From CAWCCP01 sp963701245 (GTDB taxonomy: Bacteria; Patescibacteriota; Saccharimonadia; Saccharimonadales; UBA4665), in assembly GCA_963701245.1 (NCBI GenBank), contig OY969576.1:372001-436000 (forward strand): a DNA stretch of 64,000 bases, given 5' to 3'. The notes below the pieces were generated by a model. That model did no database searches, was not told the origin of the DNA, and saw nothing but the letters and a program-made list of their open reading frames with translations. The position numbers and the translations under genes were made by a program. Positions 55,977 to 64,000 of the stretch are shown one piece after another; the stretch's first letter is position 1; every line of letters begins with the position of its first letter.

Positions 55977-56993
55977 TTATACAGGCAGTACTTGATCATA
56001 CGTGCTGGCGTAAGCTAAGACGGTGGCCACACGCTCCGGTTGCAACGAACCATGCTCGATGATGAGTCCAAGTGAACGATCATCCACCTCTAAGATTTCT
56101 GGTGTCATGGCCTGCGCATATAAGCTGGCTGCTGGTTGTTCAAGTCGTTCCGCCAGCGTATCAATATAGTGAACGGTCAGTGCACCGACACTGGTAGCCA
56201 GCGCCGTAACACTTTGCTGTCGTGCTAACTCATCAACTGGAGAGATAGCCACATTCATGCGTCTATTTTCGTCCGACAGAGCTTGGATACTGCCAGCCCG
56301 TTCTACCGTACCTGAGTGGAGGTCACCCCAGGTATCGATGATTCTACCGAGATATACCTCTCTCACGTCATCGTCTGGCAGTGATTCTATCATCTTGGCG
56401 GTGAGTCGGGCGGGATCAACGCTCGGTTGGTTTGGACCTGGCGTGGACCGACGTTTTCTCGTATAGAGGGCCATTCTTTGCATTACTGTCAAAAAGTCTG
56501 CTCTGCTTACTTGTTTTGGACCACGTAACGAATCATATTCGATGGAATCTGGGAGGGCATTTGGTTGCAATGTTAGGTTCCTGTTTGGTACGTAACCATC
56601 ACGACGGGCGGCATCAATAGTTTTATCGGCATTTTTGTTGGCTCTGCGTCGCAGCACTACTCCGGTGACGGCGGCTGTTGTCATGACCACAAGACCCCCC
56701 TCGGTATATTCAAAAAATTCGGTTGGGAAAGGGTTCGTACCCGGGACATATTCACTACTCGCCCGAACAATCGCCGTTGCAAGGGCAGCCAGTCCCACTT
56801 GAGGTGCGGCAATTCCTGCTGTGCCGACAGTTCTTACGGTATTTGGAGACCAGCGATTTCGGCGATACCTGCCCTCGGTTTTCGGGTCACTGATTCTTTT
56901 AATAGACATGCCAGTTGGGTCGGTGAAGGTAAAATACGGCCCGTAAAAGGCTTCATATATATTATCGTATGATGTTCTTTCGATCTCGGCCAT
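55977..56993 (-). CDS. Unrecognised protein (338 aa), possible membrane association
   Basis: Two weakly hydrophobic stretches (VGLAALATAIVRAS; GGLVVMTTAAVTGVVLRRR, ~68-112) separate a basic, Tyr-rich N-terminus from a ~220-residue soluble part rich in Asp/Arg. No known domain. Its upstream region is AT-rich and ends at the IS66 copy 3 target site. A member of the orphan set by strand and layout. Confidence 0.6.
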   Translation of the reverse strand: MAEIERTSYDNIYEAFYGPYFTFTDPTGMSIKRISDPKTEGRYRRNRWSPNTVRTVGTAGIAAPQVGLAALATAIVRASSEYVPGTNPFPTEFFEYTEGGLVVMTTAAVTGVVLRRRANKNADKTIDAARRDGYVPNRNLTLQPNALPDSIEYDSLRGPKQVSRADFLTVMQRMALYTRKRRSTPGPNQPSVDPARLTAKMIESLPDDDVREVYLGRIIDTWGDLHSGTVERAGSIQALSDENRRMNVAISPVDELARQQSVTALATSVGALTVHYIDTLAERLEQPAASLYAQAMTPEILEVDDRSLGLIIEHGSLQPERVATVLAYASTYDQVLPV

Positions 56994-57338
56994 AAAAGTA
57001 TATTATAATATAAGTAGTTATAAAATACAACACCTTTTATTGTAACTGCTCCCACCCTCCATGCTAGACTAGGGATAGTTCGTCAAACACAAAAACTATG
57101 TCTAGAAAACCACTTAATTCTTCTGTTATAGCTGAACGCATGATTCGATTCCGTAATCTAGAGAAGTTATATAAACTTAGTAAGCAACGACACAACCTCC
57201 AGAATAAACAGATCGCTACATTAAAGCGAATAAGCACCAAACAGCAAGAACTGCTAGATGTGTCACGCTCCCATTAAAATACACACACTGTCTCTTTCAA
57301 AAGGCAGTACAATGTAATCAAATAAGGAGCATTGCAAC

Positions 57339-57596
57339 ATGGCCACCGGCATACCCATTGACCCGAAACTCAAGAGTGAGATACTCGACAAAATACGGAA
57401 TCACGGCGTAGCCGTGAGTACCGTTTCACAAGCTACTGGCGTCAGTACCCAGGCCATCTACCGTTGGCTCCGGAGTGGCATTGTCGACAAAGATCGTAAT
57501 CTCATCCTCGAAAATAACCGGCTCCGTAAGGAGAACGAGCAGCTGTATAAGATGCTCGGTAGAGCCACGGCAGAACTCAACCGGTCAAAAGACTAG
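57339..57596 (+). CDS. IS3 transposase OrfA
   Basis: 85 aa. HTH-type DPKLKSEILDKIRNHGVAVS plus TVSQATGVSTQAIYRWL, then a coiled coil (ENNRLRKENEQLYKMLGRA). The last codons TCA AAA GAC TAG contain the slip sequence AAAAG (57587-57591); a -1 shift there enters the orfB frame (KRLAVLEVVDPGWRKQG). Confidence 0.9.
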   Translation: MATGIPIDPKLKSEILDKIRNHGVAVSTVSQATGVSTQAIYRWLRSGIVDKDRNLILENNRLRKENEQLYKMLGRATAELNRSKD

Positions 57597-58495
57597 CCGT
57601 CCTGGAAGTAGTCGACCCGGGATGGCGGAAACAAGGCGCACAGACCTTGGGTATTGCTCGCAGTCGGTTGTACCGAACACCAACCGTCCGGACTGCGCGG
57701 GACGCCCGAGCAGTTCATGAGCTGCGGCAGGTGCACGAGGAGCACCCTCGCTACGGTGTCCGTCGCTTGAGCGCAGAGCTCGGTTGGAGCCAAGCCAAAG
57801 CCCGGCGTATTCGCTCGCTGGCCGGCATTACCATTGCCAGGCGAAGCAAGAAGTACGGCAAACGTAGCCGCCCAGAGATACCGGCACCGGCCAATGCCCT
57901 CAAGCAGTACGCCGTGTTCCGTGACGAAACCCGGCCGCAAGCTGGCTTGTCTTATCACGGCATGGTCAATGCACAGGCTTGGGTGCAAGACTTTACCTAC
58001 TTGTTTGTTGACCGACAGTACCACTACCTGGCAGTCGTGTTGGATCTCAAGACCAGACGGGTGCTGGGCTGGACACTCGGTCTGCGGCACACCAGCAATC
58101 TGACGTACACGGCCATGCTAGATGCCCTCAGCAGGCACCCTGTGCCTGCCATCCTCCACAGCGACCAAGGTAGCGAATACCTGAGCTACAAGCACCAGGA
58201 ATTGTGTGCCCGGTTAGAAATAACGCTCAGTGCTAGCACCAAAGCCAGCCCCTGGCAGAATGGCTTCATGGAACGGTTCTTCGGCACGCTCAAGGATGAG
58301 CTACCACCACTCAACCAACTCAAAACAACAGAGCAGCTGCACGAAGCGATTGCCCTGACGATTCATTACTACAACCACAAGCGTCGACACAGTGCGCTCG
58401 GTAACATGAGTCCGGCAGCTTACGCTGCCAGCCTCCTGGCGGCTAAACCGCTACGAAAGGAAAGAGACAGGGTGTTGCGTAAAAAGGTAGCTTGA
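57590..58495 (+). CDS. IS3 transposase OrfB (made by -1 frameshift)
   Basis: The orfB frame is open from the slip site at 57590. HPRYGVRRLSAELGWSQAKA then the rve core: Asp in AWVQDFTYLF, Asp in LHSDQGSEYL and Glu in NGFMERFFGTLKDE, with YYNHKRRHSALG after it. An alternative TTG start lies at 57647. Position and frame match the canonical IS3 programmed -1 frameshift. Confidence 0.88.
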   Translation, partial: RLAVLEVVDPGWRKQGAQTLGIARSRLYRTPTVRTARDARAVHELRQVHEEHPRYGVRRLSAELGWSQAKARRIRSLAGITIARRSKKYGKRSRPEIPAPANALKQYAVFRDETRPQAGLSYHGMVNAQAWVQDFTYLFVDRQYHYLAVVLDLKTRRVLGWTLGLRHTSNLTYTAMLDALSRHPVPAILHSDQGSEYLSYKHQELCARLEITLSASTKASPWQNGFMERFFGTLKDELPPLNQLKTTEQLHEAIALTIHYYNHKRRHSALGNMSPAAYAASLLAAKPLRKERDRVLRKKVA

Positions 58496-59910
58496 CAGAT
58501 GATCAAATGGTCCTCATAGAGACTCAAGCTATTCGCATTGCTGAACTGGAAGCCATGGTTTTCGGTAAGAAAAAGAAGCCACCAATTGGTACACTGCCTA
58601 AAGATCAAGATAAGCCGACTCCTCCTCCGAAACCACTTCGCAGTAAGGACTCATTTAAACGAACAATTCCAACCAAGGAAGCCGTCACTAACACTGTACC
58701 CGTGCCTGTAGGCCAGTGTGCCTGTGGTGGTCAACTCACTGACATCACCACTCACGATCGGTATGTCGAAGATATTCCACTTCCAGATATTACTGCTGAC
58801 TACACTGCCAGGTTAGTGACTAAGTACCTGGTTGCTCGGGGTATCTGTACCAAATGCGGCAAAGTAACCTCTGGCAAGGATTTAGGCGGATCGATCGTAT
58901 CTCTTGGCCCAAATGTTCGTTTACTGGTTACGCATCTCATCGCTGGTCTAGGCATAAGCTATAGCCAGGTAGCCAGTTTACTACTCAGTTTGTACGGTCT
59001 CACCATGACTGACAGTGAGATAGCAAGAATATTGCAGAAACAGCACCAAAAATGGCAACCGCAATACCAACAACTCCTGAGTGACATCCGGAGTTCACCA
59101 GTGGTTCATAGTGATGAAAGTCCCTGGCCAATCCAGGATTTGCAAGGAGCTGGCTATGCCTGGAATCTCAGTGATGGCCTGAGTCCGAAAGTTTGTTTTG
59201 CTCTTCAGAACAGTCGTGGTGCCGCACATGCCAAAACACTGTTTGGAGTAGATACCAAGCAGCCATTTAGCGGTACCCGGATTAGTGATGACTATGGTGC
59301 CTACCGGACATTGCCCGGGCTGCAGCAACTGTGCTGGGTTCATCTGTATCGATGTATTCGTGACCTGAGATACAATGACAACTTATCCGAAGAACAATTG
59401 CCTTATGTACAACGGTGGTATGAACAGTTTGCCGCTATCTACCAAGACCTTGACATGTACCTGGGTGAGCCGTTTGATGAAGCGGTCAGAAGTATGCAAG
59501 CTGATGAGTTATGGCAAAGGGTACAGGAACTATGTCAGTATCCAGTACCAGCAATTGGTGAACCAGAGAAGCTAACCAGACTCAAGGCCCAGTTAACTAG
59601 AGCCGGCAAGGATAAACTATTCGTCTGTCTTCCTAACAATACGCCTTGTGACAATAACCGAGCCGAACGGGATTTAAGACAATTAGTCATAAAACGTAAG
59701 CGATCCTTCGGTAGTAAAAGTGAGAAAGGAGCTCAGGCCTTAGCTACAGTCCTATCCATCTGTACAACTAATTGGCGTATGAATCCAGCCACTTACTTCC
59801 AGAGCTTAGCCACGCTCGGGTAGGGTGGGAGCAGTTACCTTTTATTACGAAAGTATACCTTTACGCCATGTAACTTAAACTACGTACCCCGGGAGAATAA
59901 CGGCAACCGT

Positions 59911-60776
59911 TTATTTAGCCATCGCTATACGTTGAGCATGTAGGTAGTCATGCACGAACTCTTGTACGTCTTCGCGCCCTTCAAAAGGCTGTAAGGTCAC
60001 AACGGGGGGATTGTTATCCTCCCCGGGACTTACCGTAAATCCTAATAGGTAGGCCGCTATTGTGTCGGCTAGTTCTTCGCCTATGGCTGCCTCTAACTGC
60101 TCAGGGTGTTCAGTGAAACCATTTCGTCTGTATGCTGAGGAATAATCTAAAATTGCTGGATAATTGTTTGCTACTTCATAAAACTCAAAAAGATAATCCA
60201 ATGGGTCTACTTTTCTACCGCTTGGTAGTACAAGATCGACGTTCTTAACTTTGAGATCAGGTGTAATAATCGTGTGTGCGAGCTCGTGGACTAACACTTT
60301 AGCTTGTGAAACTCGTTGGACTTCACGACTGAAGCCACTAGATTCAGGCACCTGATAGAGTAGTGCGTTAGCTCGAAGGCCATGGTTCTCTCTATCTCAA
60401 AAATATTGGGTAACCCCCAAAGCAAAAGTAGTTGGGTTTATAGCCTCGTCAGGCTGTCTTGTGACTTCTGGGCTGCTAGTAGAAGCATCTGAAAACCATA
60501 GGGGTTGATCGCTTTCTACTCTAGTTGGCAGCGCTCTACTCCGGGCAGACTCAGGGAATAAGCCCCATAACCGAGCGGTTTCATCGGTTGAAATGACTAG
60601 CAGGTGATCCGTATCACTAATCATTATAAGGGCCGCGGAGTGCTAGCAGTATAATGACTTGTCATTGCTTCGTTCAAAGCGGGTAGTTGCTGCTTATATG
60701 CACGAAATGTAAGTGAGCGATCAAAACCACTTGGCTGTGATTCCATTGGAACAGTTTCGGATTGAGGCTGTGACAT
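59911..60776 (-). pseudogene. HExxH metallopeptidase-like protein with a frameshift and an in-frame UGA
   Basis: Reconstruction: ATG at 60776 (MSQPQSETVPMESQ), a lost base in the G3 run 60630-60632 (C-run on the coding strand) that otherwise stops at STPRPL, then ISDTDHLLVISTDETARLWG, then a TGA at 60397-60399 inside TQYF*DRENHGLRANAL, then VLVHELAHTIITP (the HExxH zinc site) and a downstream acidic helix (EELADTIAAYLLGF) with a plausible third ligand Glu. Full length ~288 aa. The TGA is most simply a TGG to TGA change (Trp). Two lesions make this gene likely nonfunctional if both are real. Confidence 0.7.
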
Positions 60777-60800
60777 ATAGCGTATTTAACAAAATTTGTC

Positions 60801-61718
60801 TCAACTCACGCTACTCACCGGTAACGAGCCCAGTAGATACATCTCGTCCTCATCGCCTGTCAACCGCCACACTTTATCTTTCCCTTTTGCTGTTTGCATA
60901 AGCCCTTTTGCAGTCGTAGTTGCGAAGATCACTTCTTCATATGACTCATCTAGTGCTTTGCGTAACTGTCGCCTCAATTTCTTTTCACTTCTTTGGGTGT
61001 CACAAATCATAAGTACTGCCGGCAGGTTAGTATTCGTTTCACTCTCCCAATCGCCTTCTTCTGAGTATTTGAGATAGTTCCGTACTTTTCTTACGTGCAC
61101 GAAGAAAGGTCTTGTTTCGTCAAGCATATCCAAAAAGAATTGCTTCTCTGCCGTGCCACCGGCTTTCAGGGTAAGTCGTATGTATGCATCAGGCATCCAA
61201 CCAGGAAAGTAGTCATATTGCACTAACTGGCTGCGGGTGAAGAAGAGGAGCTTATCGCCGTATAACGTCCTAAAATGTAGGTAAATGGTGAATATGGTGA
61301 GGCAGTGCTGAATAAAGTCTTCTGAGACATTTTTGTTTTTGTAGAGACTCTTTATGACTTTATCGTCAACGTGTTTGTCGGTTTTTGTCCTGATAATTCT
61401 GGCACCTTTCGGAGTGAGGTAGTAAGCTGCAGGTTTGCCTCTTAGCTTGTAGGTCTTGTCGTAGAGCTTGGCTATATAACCCTGATCTTCAAGTATTTTT
61501 AGTCGTTTTTGAATATGTTTACTACTTGGCTTGTTGAAATATCTTGCTATGTACTCACTGCTAGCAAATCGAAATCTATATAGTAACCGTAATACCATAA
61601 TCTGATCATCGTTTAATGGTCTTCGGTACTTAGGCTCAGTATTAATCCTAACTGTATTCTTAGTCTCATCCATCGCACTTACTGATATACCCATATTTCT
61701 ATTTAGCTGCACAAGCAA
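60801..61718 (-). CDS. Replication-relaxation family (winged-helix) protein
   Basis: 305 aa. RRPLNDDQIMVLRLLYRFRF, YIARYFNKPSSKHIQKRLKI and LEDQGYIAKLYDKTYKLRGK form the winged helix typical of Replic_Relax proteins, followed by YYLTPKGARII and a restriction-endonuclease-fold-like C-terminal half. Family members are often found on plasmids and integrative elements and near TraG-type ATPases. No signal peptide. Divergent from the small two-gene pair at 61947. Confidence 0.75.
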   Translation of the reverse strand: MLVQLNRNMGISVSAMDETKNTVRINTEPKYRRPLNDDQIMVLRLLYRFRFASSEYIARYFNKPSSKHIQKRLKILEDQGYIAKLYDKTYKLRGKPAAYYLTPKGARIIRTKTDKHVDDKVIKSLYKNKNVSEDFIQHCLTIFTIYLHFRTLYGDKLLFFTRSQLVQYDYFPGWMPDAYIRLTLKAGGTAEKQFFLDMLDETRPFFVHVRKVRNYLKYSEEGDWESETNTNLPAVLMICDTQRSEKKLRRQLRKALDESYEEVIFATTTAKGLMQTAKGKDKVWRLTGDEDEMYLLGSLPVSSVS

Positions 61719-61946
61719 CTCATTAACTACTTAACCAATAATCTACCTGATACCAACACACAATTATCTATACAGCTCATTCTACACATCTTCTTCCTTC
61801 TATATTTATATAAATAAAGAGAGGAAAAGAAAAGAAATAAAAACAGGCTTTTTTAGATGCGATAAGTTAGGTATCGAGAGGATACTCATTTAACTTGTAG
61901 ATCGAGCTAGTTCGGCCTATACTTCAATTCGATCAGAGGGAATACT

Positions 61947-62270
61947 GTGCCTGAAAAGAAATACATAATATCGCTGAGTGACGTTGATAAAATGGTTATA
62001 CGACAAGATAGATCGGGACATATTATCCTTGAATTTTCCGTTCAGCTTGAAATACTTGTCGACGGTCACTGGCGAAAAGCCATGCGTTTCGATTCGAGCC
62101 ATGATCAACCCCATAGGCACGTATTTTATCCAGATGGCAATGAGTACAAAGAGGCAATGGTTGCTCAAGACAATAACACTGCCTTTACTGAAGCTCAGCA
62201 TATAGTAGCCGAATCTTTTATGTCTATCCACGAGCGATATATAACTTACTTAGAGAGGATGGTACAATAA
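61947..62270 (+). CDS. Small protein, DUF7718-like
   Basis: 107 aa from a GTG with AGAGGG 6-12 nt upstream. EFSVQLEILVDGHWRKAMRF followed by DSSHDQPHRHVFYPDG (a run of His/Asp) and a C-terminal helix (EAQHIVAESFMSIHERYITY) fits the pattern I know from DUF7718-like proteins. Function of the family unknown. Four bases before the next gene, so co-translated. Confidence 0.5.
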   Translation: MPEKKYIISLSDVDKMVIRQDRSGHIILEFSVQLEILVDGHWRKAMRFDSSHDQPHRHVFYPDGNEYKEAMVAQDNNTAFTEAQHIVAESFMSIHERYITYLERMVQ

Positions 62271-62274
62271 AGTT

Positions 62275-62523
62275 ATGAGTGAAGCATTTATCAAGAAGAA
62301 TACGAAGTTATCTCTTGAATTTGACGACTACTTGTCTAAGCACCCTGATCTCTTTGAGGCTATACCCAACGGAGCGTATATAGTTATTGCTGTGCAAGAA
62401 GACAACCAATTTAACGCCCAAAGCCTCTCACTTATTAGAGACAGGCGCCACAAGAAGATTGTCGAAGCTCGCAAGGTTGGTGCATCCTGGCACGTTCAAC
62501 CGTTGCAGTTAACTACTGCTTAA
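62275..62523 (+). CDS. Small protein, DUF5647-like
   Basis: 82 aa. FIKKNTKLSLEFDDYLSKHP, DLFEAIPNGAYIVIAVQEDN and IRDRRHKKIVEARKVGASWH match the DUF5647 pattern seen widely in CPR and other bacteria. Directly downstream of the DUF7718-like gene. Function unknown; the two-gene layout invites a toxin-antitoxin or regulator reading, but I see no toxin motif. Confidence 0.6.
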   Translation: MSEAFIKKNTKLSLEFDDYLSKHPDLFEAIPNGAYIVIAVQEDNQFNAQSLSLIRDRRHKKIVEARKVGASWHVQPLQLTTA

Positions 62524-62568
62524 TTCTTAGTCCTCTTGGCTTCTACGTAGCGCCGCTATGCTGTCAGT

Positions 62569-62673
62569 ATGTCTACCTCCAAGATAAAGCCACTTACTGA
62601 TAACCAACGCATGGCACATCTCAACAATGATAGCGTACTTGAGTTGTATGTAACCGAAGAACCTATATTGTGA
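62569..62673 (+). CDS. Possible very small ORF (34 aa)
   Basis: ATG at 62569, TGA at 62671-62673; product MSTSKIKPLTDNQRMAHLNN... It follows the DUF5647-like gene by 45 nt on the same strand. No ribosome-binding site is clear and no relative is recognised; it could be a truncated gene start or not translated. Confidence 0.25.
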   Translation: MSTSKIKPLTDNQRMAHLNNDSVLELYVTEEPIL

Positions 62674-62696
62674 AATTAATTGGCTAGTAACACTAC

Positions 62697-63986
62697 TTAA
62701 TACGCTACAGCGGCGGCTCTAATTGCCTGACGATTATCAGTTTCAAAGGCATAGAGACATTGAATCATTTCCCTTAATAGCGGGTTTTTCGGTTCAAAGT
62801 CATAGAACGCCAAAGCTTGGTTAATAGCATTTGGTCTATCAAGGATGTAGTTTAGACCATTTATAAAATCGGATGACGGGAATAGCTTGACGTTACGCCG
62901 AACACTTACTGGCAGAGTCGCAACCATTCGCTGATACTCGGTTCTACTGGCTGAATAATCTGTTACCAGTTCGTTAATAGTTGCCTCCATAGTTGCGACC
63001 GAAATGCCGTCGCCGGAAGTGTGCATATCTAAAATGATAAGAGCGTTGGCAATATTGCGGGCTAACGAATCCGTGACACCTGGAAATTGATACATCGGTT
63101 GTTGCTCGCCACTCACGAAAGCTCTTAACAGTGACCTATAACCTTGACCATACGTTTTGGCGGCTTTTGGCGTCACGACCCAGTCCTCATCAATTTTTTC
63201 GACATGTTGACGAAGTTTGTCCAATGATTCGAGCCGTGGTTCAATTGGATCTGGTTCAAGTATCGTTGCTGATTCACGGGGCTCCATGGTACGTTCAGGT
63301 ATTCGGTCTCGATGCCCTTTAAGTTCAGCGCTATTCATCGCCGGATCAGTACTAATAAAAGCTTGCACTTGAGGCAAATCCAGTACGTTATCGACGAGTG
63401 TCGATAGATTGTTCCTATAGTCAGGTGCCCAGAAATTCTGATTGGTCGTGGTGTTTCTGATAAAAGCACCTAAAAAGACAGCTGCCGGGTAAAGCTCACG
63501 TAGTCGTGCAAATTGCCACTCATCTGATTTATGTTCACTTAAGATGGAGCGAATCTCGGCGTGTAGAGTCTGCTCCATCAGATGAACAGCTCGTGGTGTT
63601 TGTTCTGGGTCTGTGATAAACATGTCTGATCGGAGTGTTAACATGGCAACTTGAGCCACGGTCAGCGCCGACAAATAGTTAAAAGTGCTATCTCGAAGTT
63701 GTGCCGTCTGTTCGACAGCAAGCTCCGGCTGGACGCCCAATTGTTCTATAAGCTCTGTTCTTGATAAATCATTAGCAGCTTTGTATACCGGAATTAAAAA
63801 GTTAGTGTATTTTGGTTGATGTATGCGTCCAAAGAATTCTATACGGGGAGTTGGAAAAGTTGCTTCTAAACCCGAAGGTGTGTCCGATAGCGTATTATGC
63901 AGCCAGGCAAAGTAGAGTGCATATTGTAAAGGGCTGAATGAGTTACTCAAAATATTGTTCGTCATTTCGCTTGGATCATGATCCAT
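62697..63986 (-). CDS. Unrecognised soluble protein (>=429 aa)
   Basis: The frame stays open past the ATG at 63986 to the window edge (LDRRMDHDP), so the true start may lie outside. Helix-rich, no signal peptide or membrane segment (SPLQYALYFAWLHNTLSD, ELIEQLGVQPELAVEQTAQL, ASRTEYQRMVATLPVSVRRN). No domain recognised. One of the orphan set, single-gene and on the minus strand. Confidence 0.6.
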   Translation of the reverse strand: MDHDPSEMTNNILSNSFSPLQYALYFAWLHNTLSDTPSGLEATFPTPRIEFFGRIHQPKYTNFLIPVYKAANDLSRTELIEQLGVQPELAVEQTAQLRDSTFNYLSALTVAQVAMLTLRSDMFITDPEQTPRAVHLMEQTLHAEIRSILSEHKSDEWQFARLRELYPAAVFLGAFIRNTTTNQNFWAPDYRNNLSTLVDNVLDLPQVQAFISTDPAMNSAELKGHRDRIPERTMEPRESATILEPDPIEPRLESLDKLRQHVEKIDEDWVVTPKAAKTYGQGYRSLLRAFVSGEQQPMYQFPGVTDSLARNIANALIILDMHTSGDGISVATMEATINELVTDYSASRTEYQRMVATLPVSVRRNVKLFPSSDFINGLNYILDRPNAINQALAFYDFEPKNPLLREMIQCLYAFETDNRQAIRAAAVAY

Positions 63987-64000
63987 TCGGCGATCAAGAA

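Larger units (their letters stand above)
57261..58497 (+). mobile_element. IS3-family element, copy B, nested in IS66
   Basis: Ends TGTCACGCTCCC (57261) and, inward from the right, TGTCAAGCTACC (58497), 10 of 12 matching with TG...CA termini. The 4-bp target GATG is duplicated at 57257-57260 and 58498-58501. It contains orfA and orfB in a -1 frame arrangement. It is a different IS3 lineage from copy A at 8937-10319. Confidence 0.93.
57098..59823 (+). pseudogene. IS66 transposase disrupted by IS3
   Basis: The N-terminus (ATG 57098, MSRKPLNSSVIAERMIRFRN) is cut after QQELLD; the remaining 443 codons resume at 58498 with DDQMVLIETQAIRIAELEAM and the full DDE core. The downstream part could be translated only from an internal start, without the N-terminal DNA-binding region, so this copy is probably inactive. 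Confidence 0.9.
57042..59838 (+). mobile_element. IS66-family element, copy 3, interrupted by an IS3 element
   Basis: Same ends as copy 1: GTAACTGCTCCCACCCT (57042-57058) and its complement (59822-59838). Target CTTTTATT is duplicated at 57034-57041 and 59839-59846. After removing the nested IS3 (57261-58497) and one GATG, the coding part matches copy 1 wherever I compared it, so transposition was recent and the IS3 came later. Confidence 0.93.

Noticed and set aside
60397..60399. UGA reassigned to Gly or Trp (as in some CPR lineages)
   Set aside because: UGA serves as the normal stop for several genes here, including ATGA/GTGA overlaps (e.g. 22182-22185, 1445-1448), so the standard code holds.
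1..64000. CRISPR arrays, tRNA, rRNA
   Set aside because: No regularly spaced repeats, no cloverleaf-like T-arm/acceptor patterns and no rRNA-like stretches were noticed on either strand.

Overview
The window most resembles a chromosome segment of a Patescibacteria/CPR organism, probably a Candidatus Saccharibacteria (TM7)-like episymbiont. This is inferred from the gene mix: a lone TraG/VirD4-type ATPase, a replication-relaxation family protein, type IV pilin-like genes, many S/T/N-rich secreted proteins with no clear relatives, and a large surface-glycan locus. There are no tRNA, rRNA or obvious core-metabolism genes. UGA is used as a stop at many gene ends and in ATGA overlaps, so the standard bacterial code applies.

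Layout. 1-2454: tail of a secreted protein, an ISAzo13 transposase remnant fused onto a truncated flavin-binding gene, then an oxidoreductase cluster (SDR, PNPOx-like, DHFR/RibD-like). 2631-3805: IS4-type element. 4072-6950: conjugation-type ATPase plus a small membrane protein. 7087-8430: two secreted proteins. 8567-10845: an alpha/beta-hydrolase-like gene split by an IS3 element. 11039-11983: two small membrane proteins. 12126-25520: a minus-strand surface polysaccharide/glycoprotein locus (flippase, six glycosyltransferases, two large GT-C/YfhO-like membrane proteins and a pilin-like gene). 25665-30933: unrecognised soluble proteins around a plus-strand operon for a secreted protein, a pseudopilin-like protein and a membrane protein. 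31002-34084: two IS66 elements in tandem sharing one target site. 34098-39704: two cassettes, each a TPR membrane protein plus a ~720-aa surface protein; the last ~350 residues of the two surface proteins are identical at DNA level. 39953-46718: TPR mannosyltransferase-like protein, nucleotide-sugar dehydrogenase, epimerase, DPM1-like transferase, and a GtrA gene cut by a second IS4-type copy. 46735-50601: two unrecognised proteins, one of 955 aa. 50719-51809: IS30. 51918-55834: an operon of a processive GT2 synthase and a secreted GH18-like protein with chitin-binding modules. 55977-56993: unrecognised protein. 57042-59838: a third IS66 copy holding a nested IS3 element. 59911-63986: broken HExxH peptidase, replication-relaxation protein, a small two-gene pair, and a further unrecognised protein.

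How the parts fit: the glycan locus, sugar-nucleotide genes, GtrA/DPM pair and GT2-GH18 operon look like cell-surface glycan assembly. The TPR/surface-protein cassettes and pilin-like genes look like surface display. Seven genes are broken by single-base losses in short homopolymers; each reads through perfectly when one base is restored, which points to assembly indels as much as to real decay. Several insertions carry intact target duplications and are clearly recent. No gap between annotated genes or elements exceeds about 300 bases.
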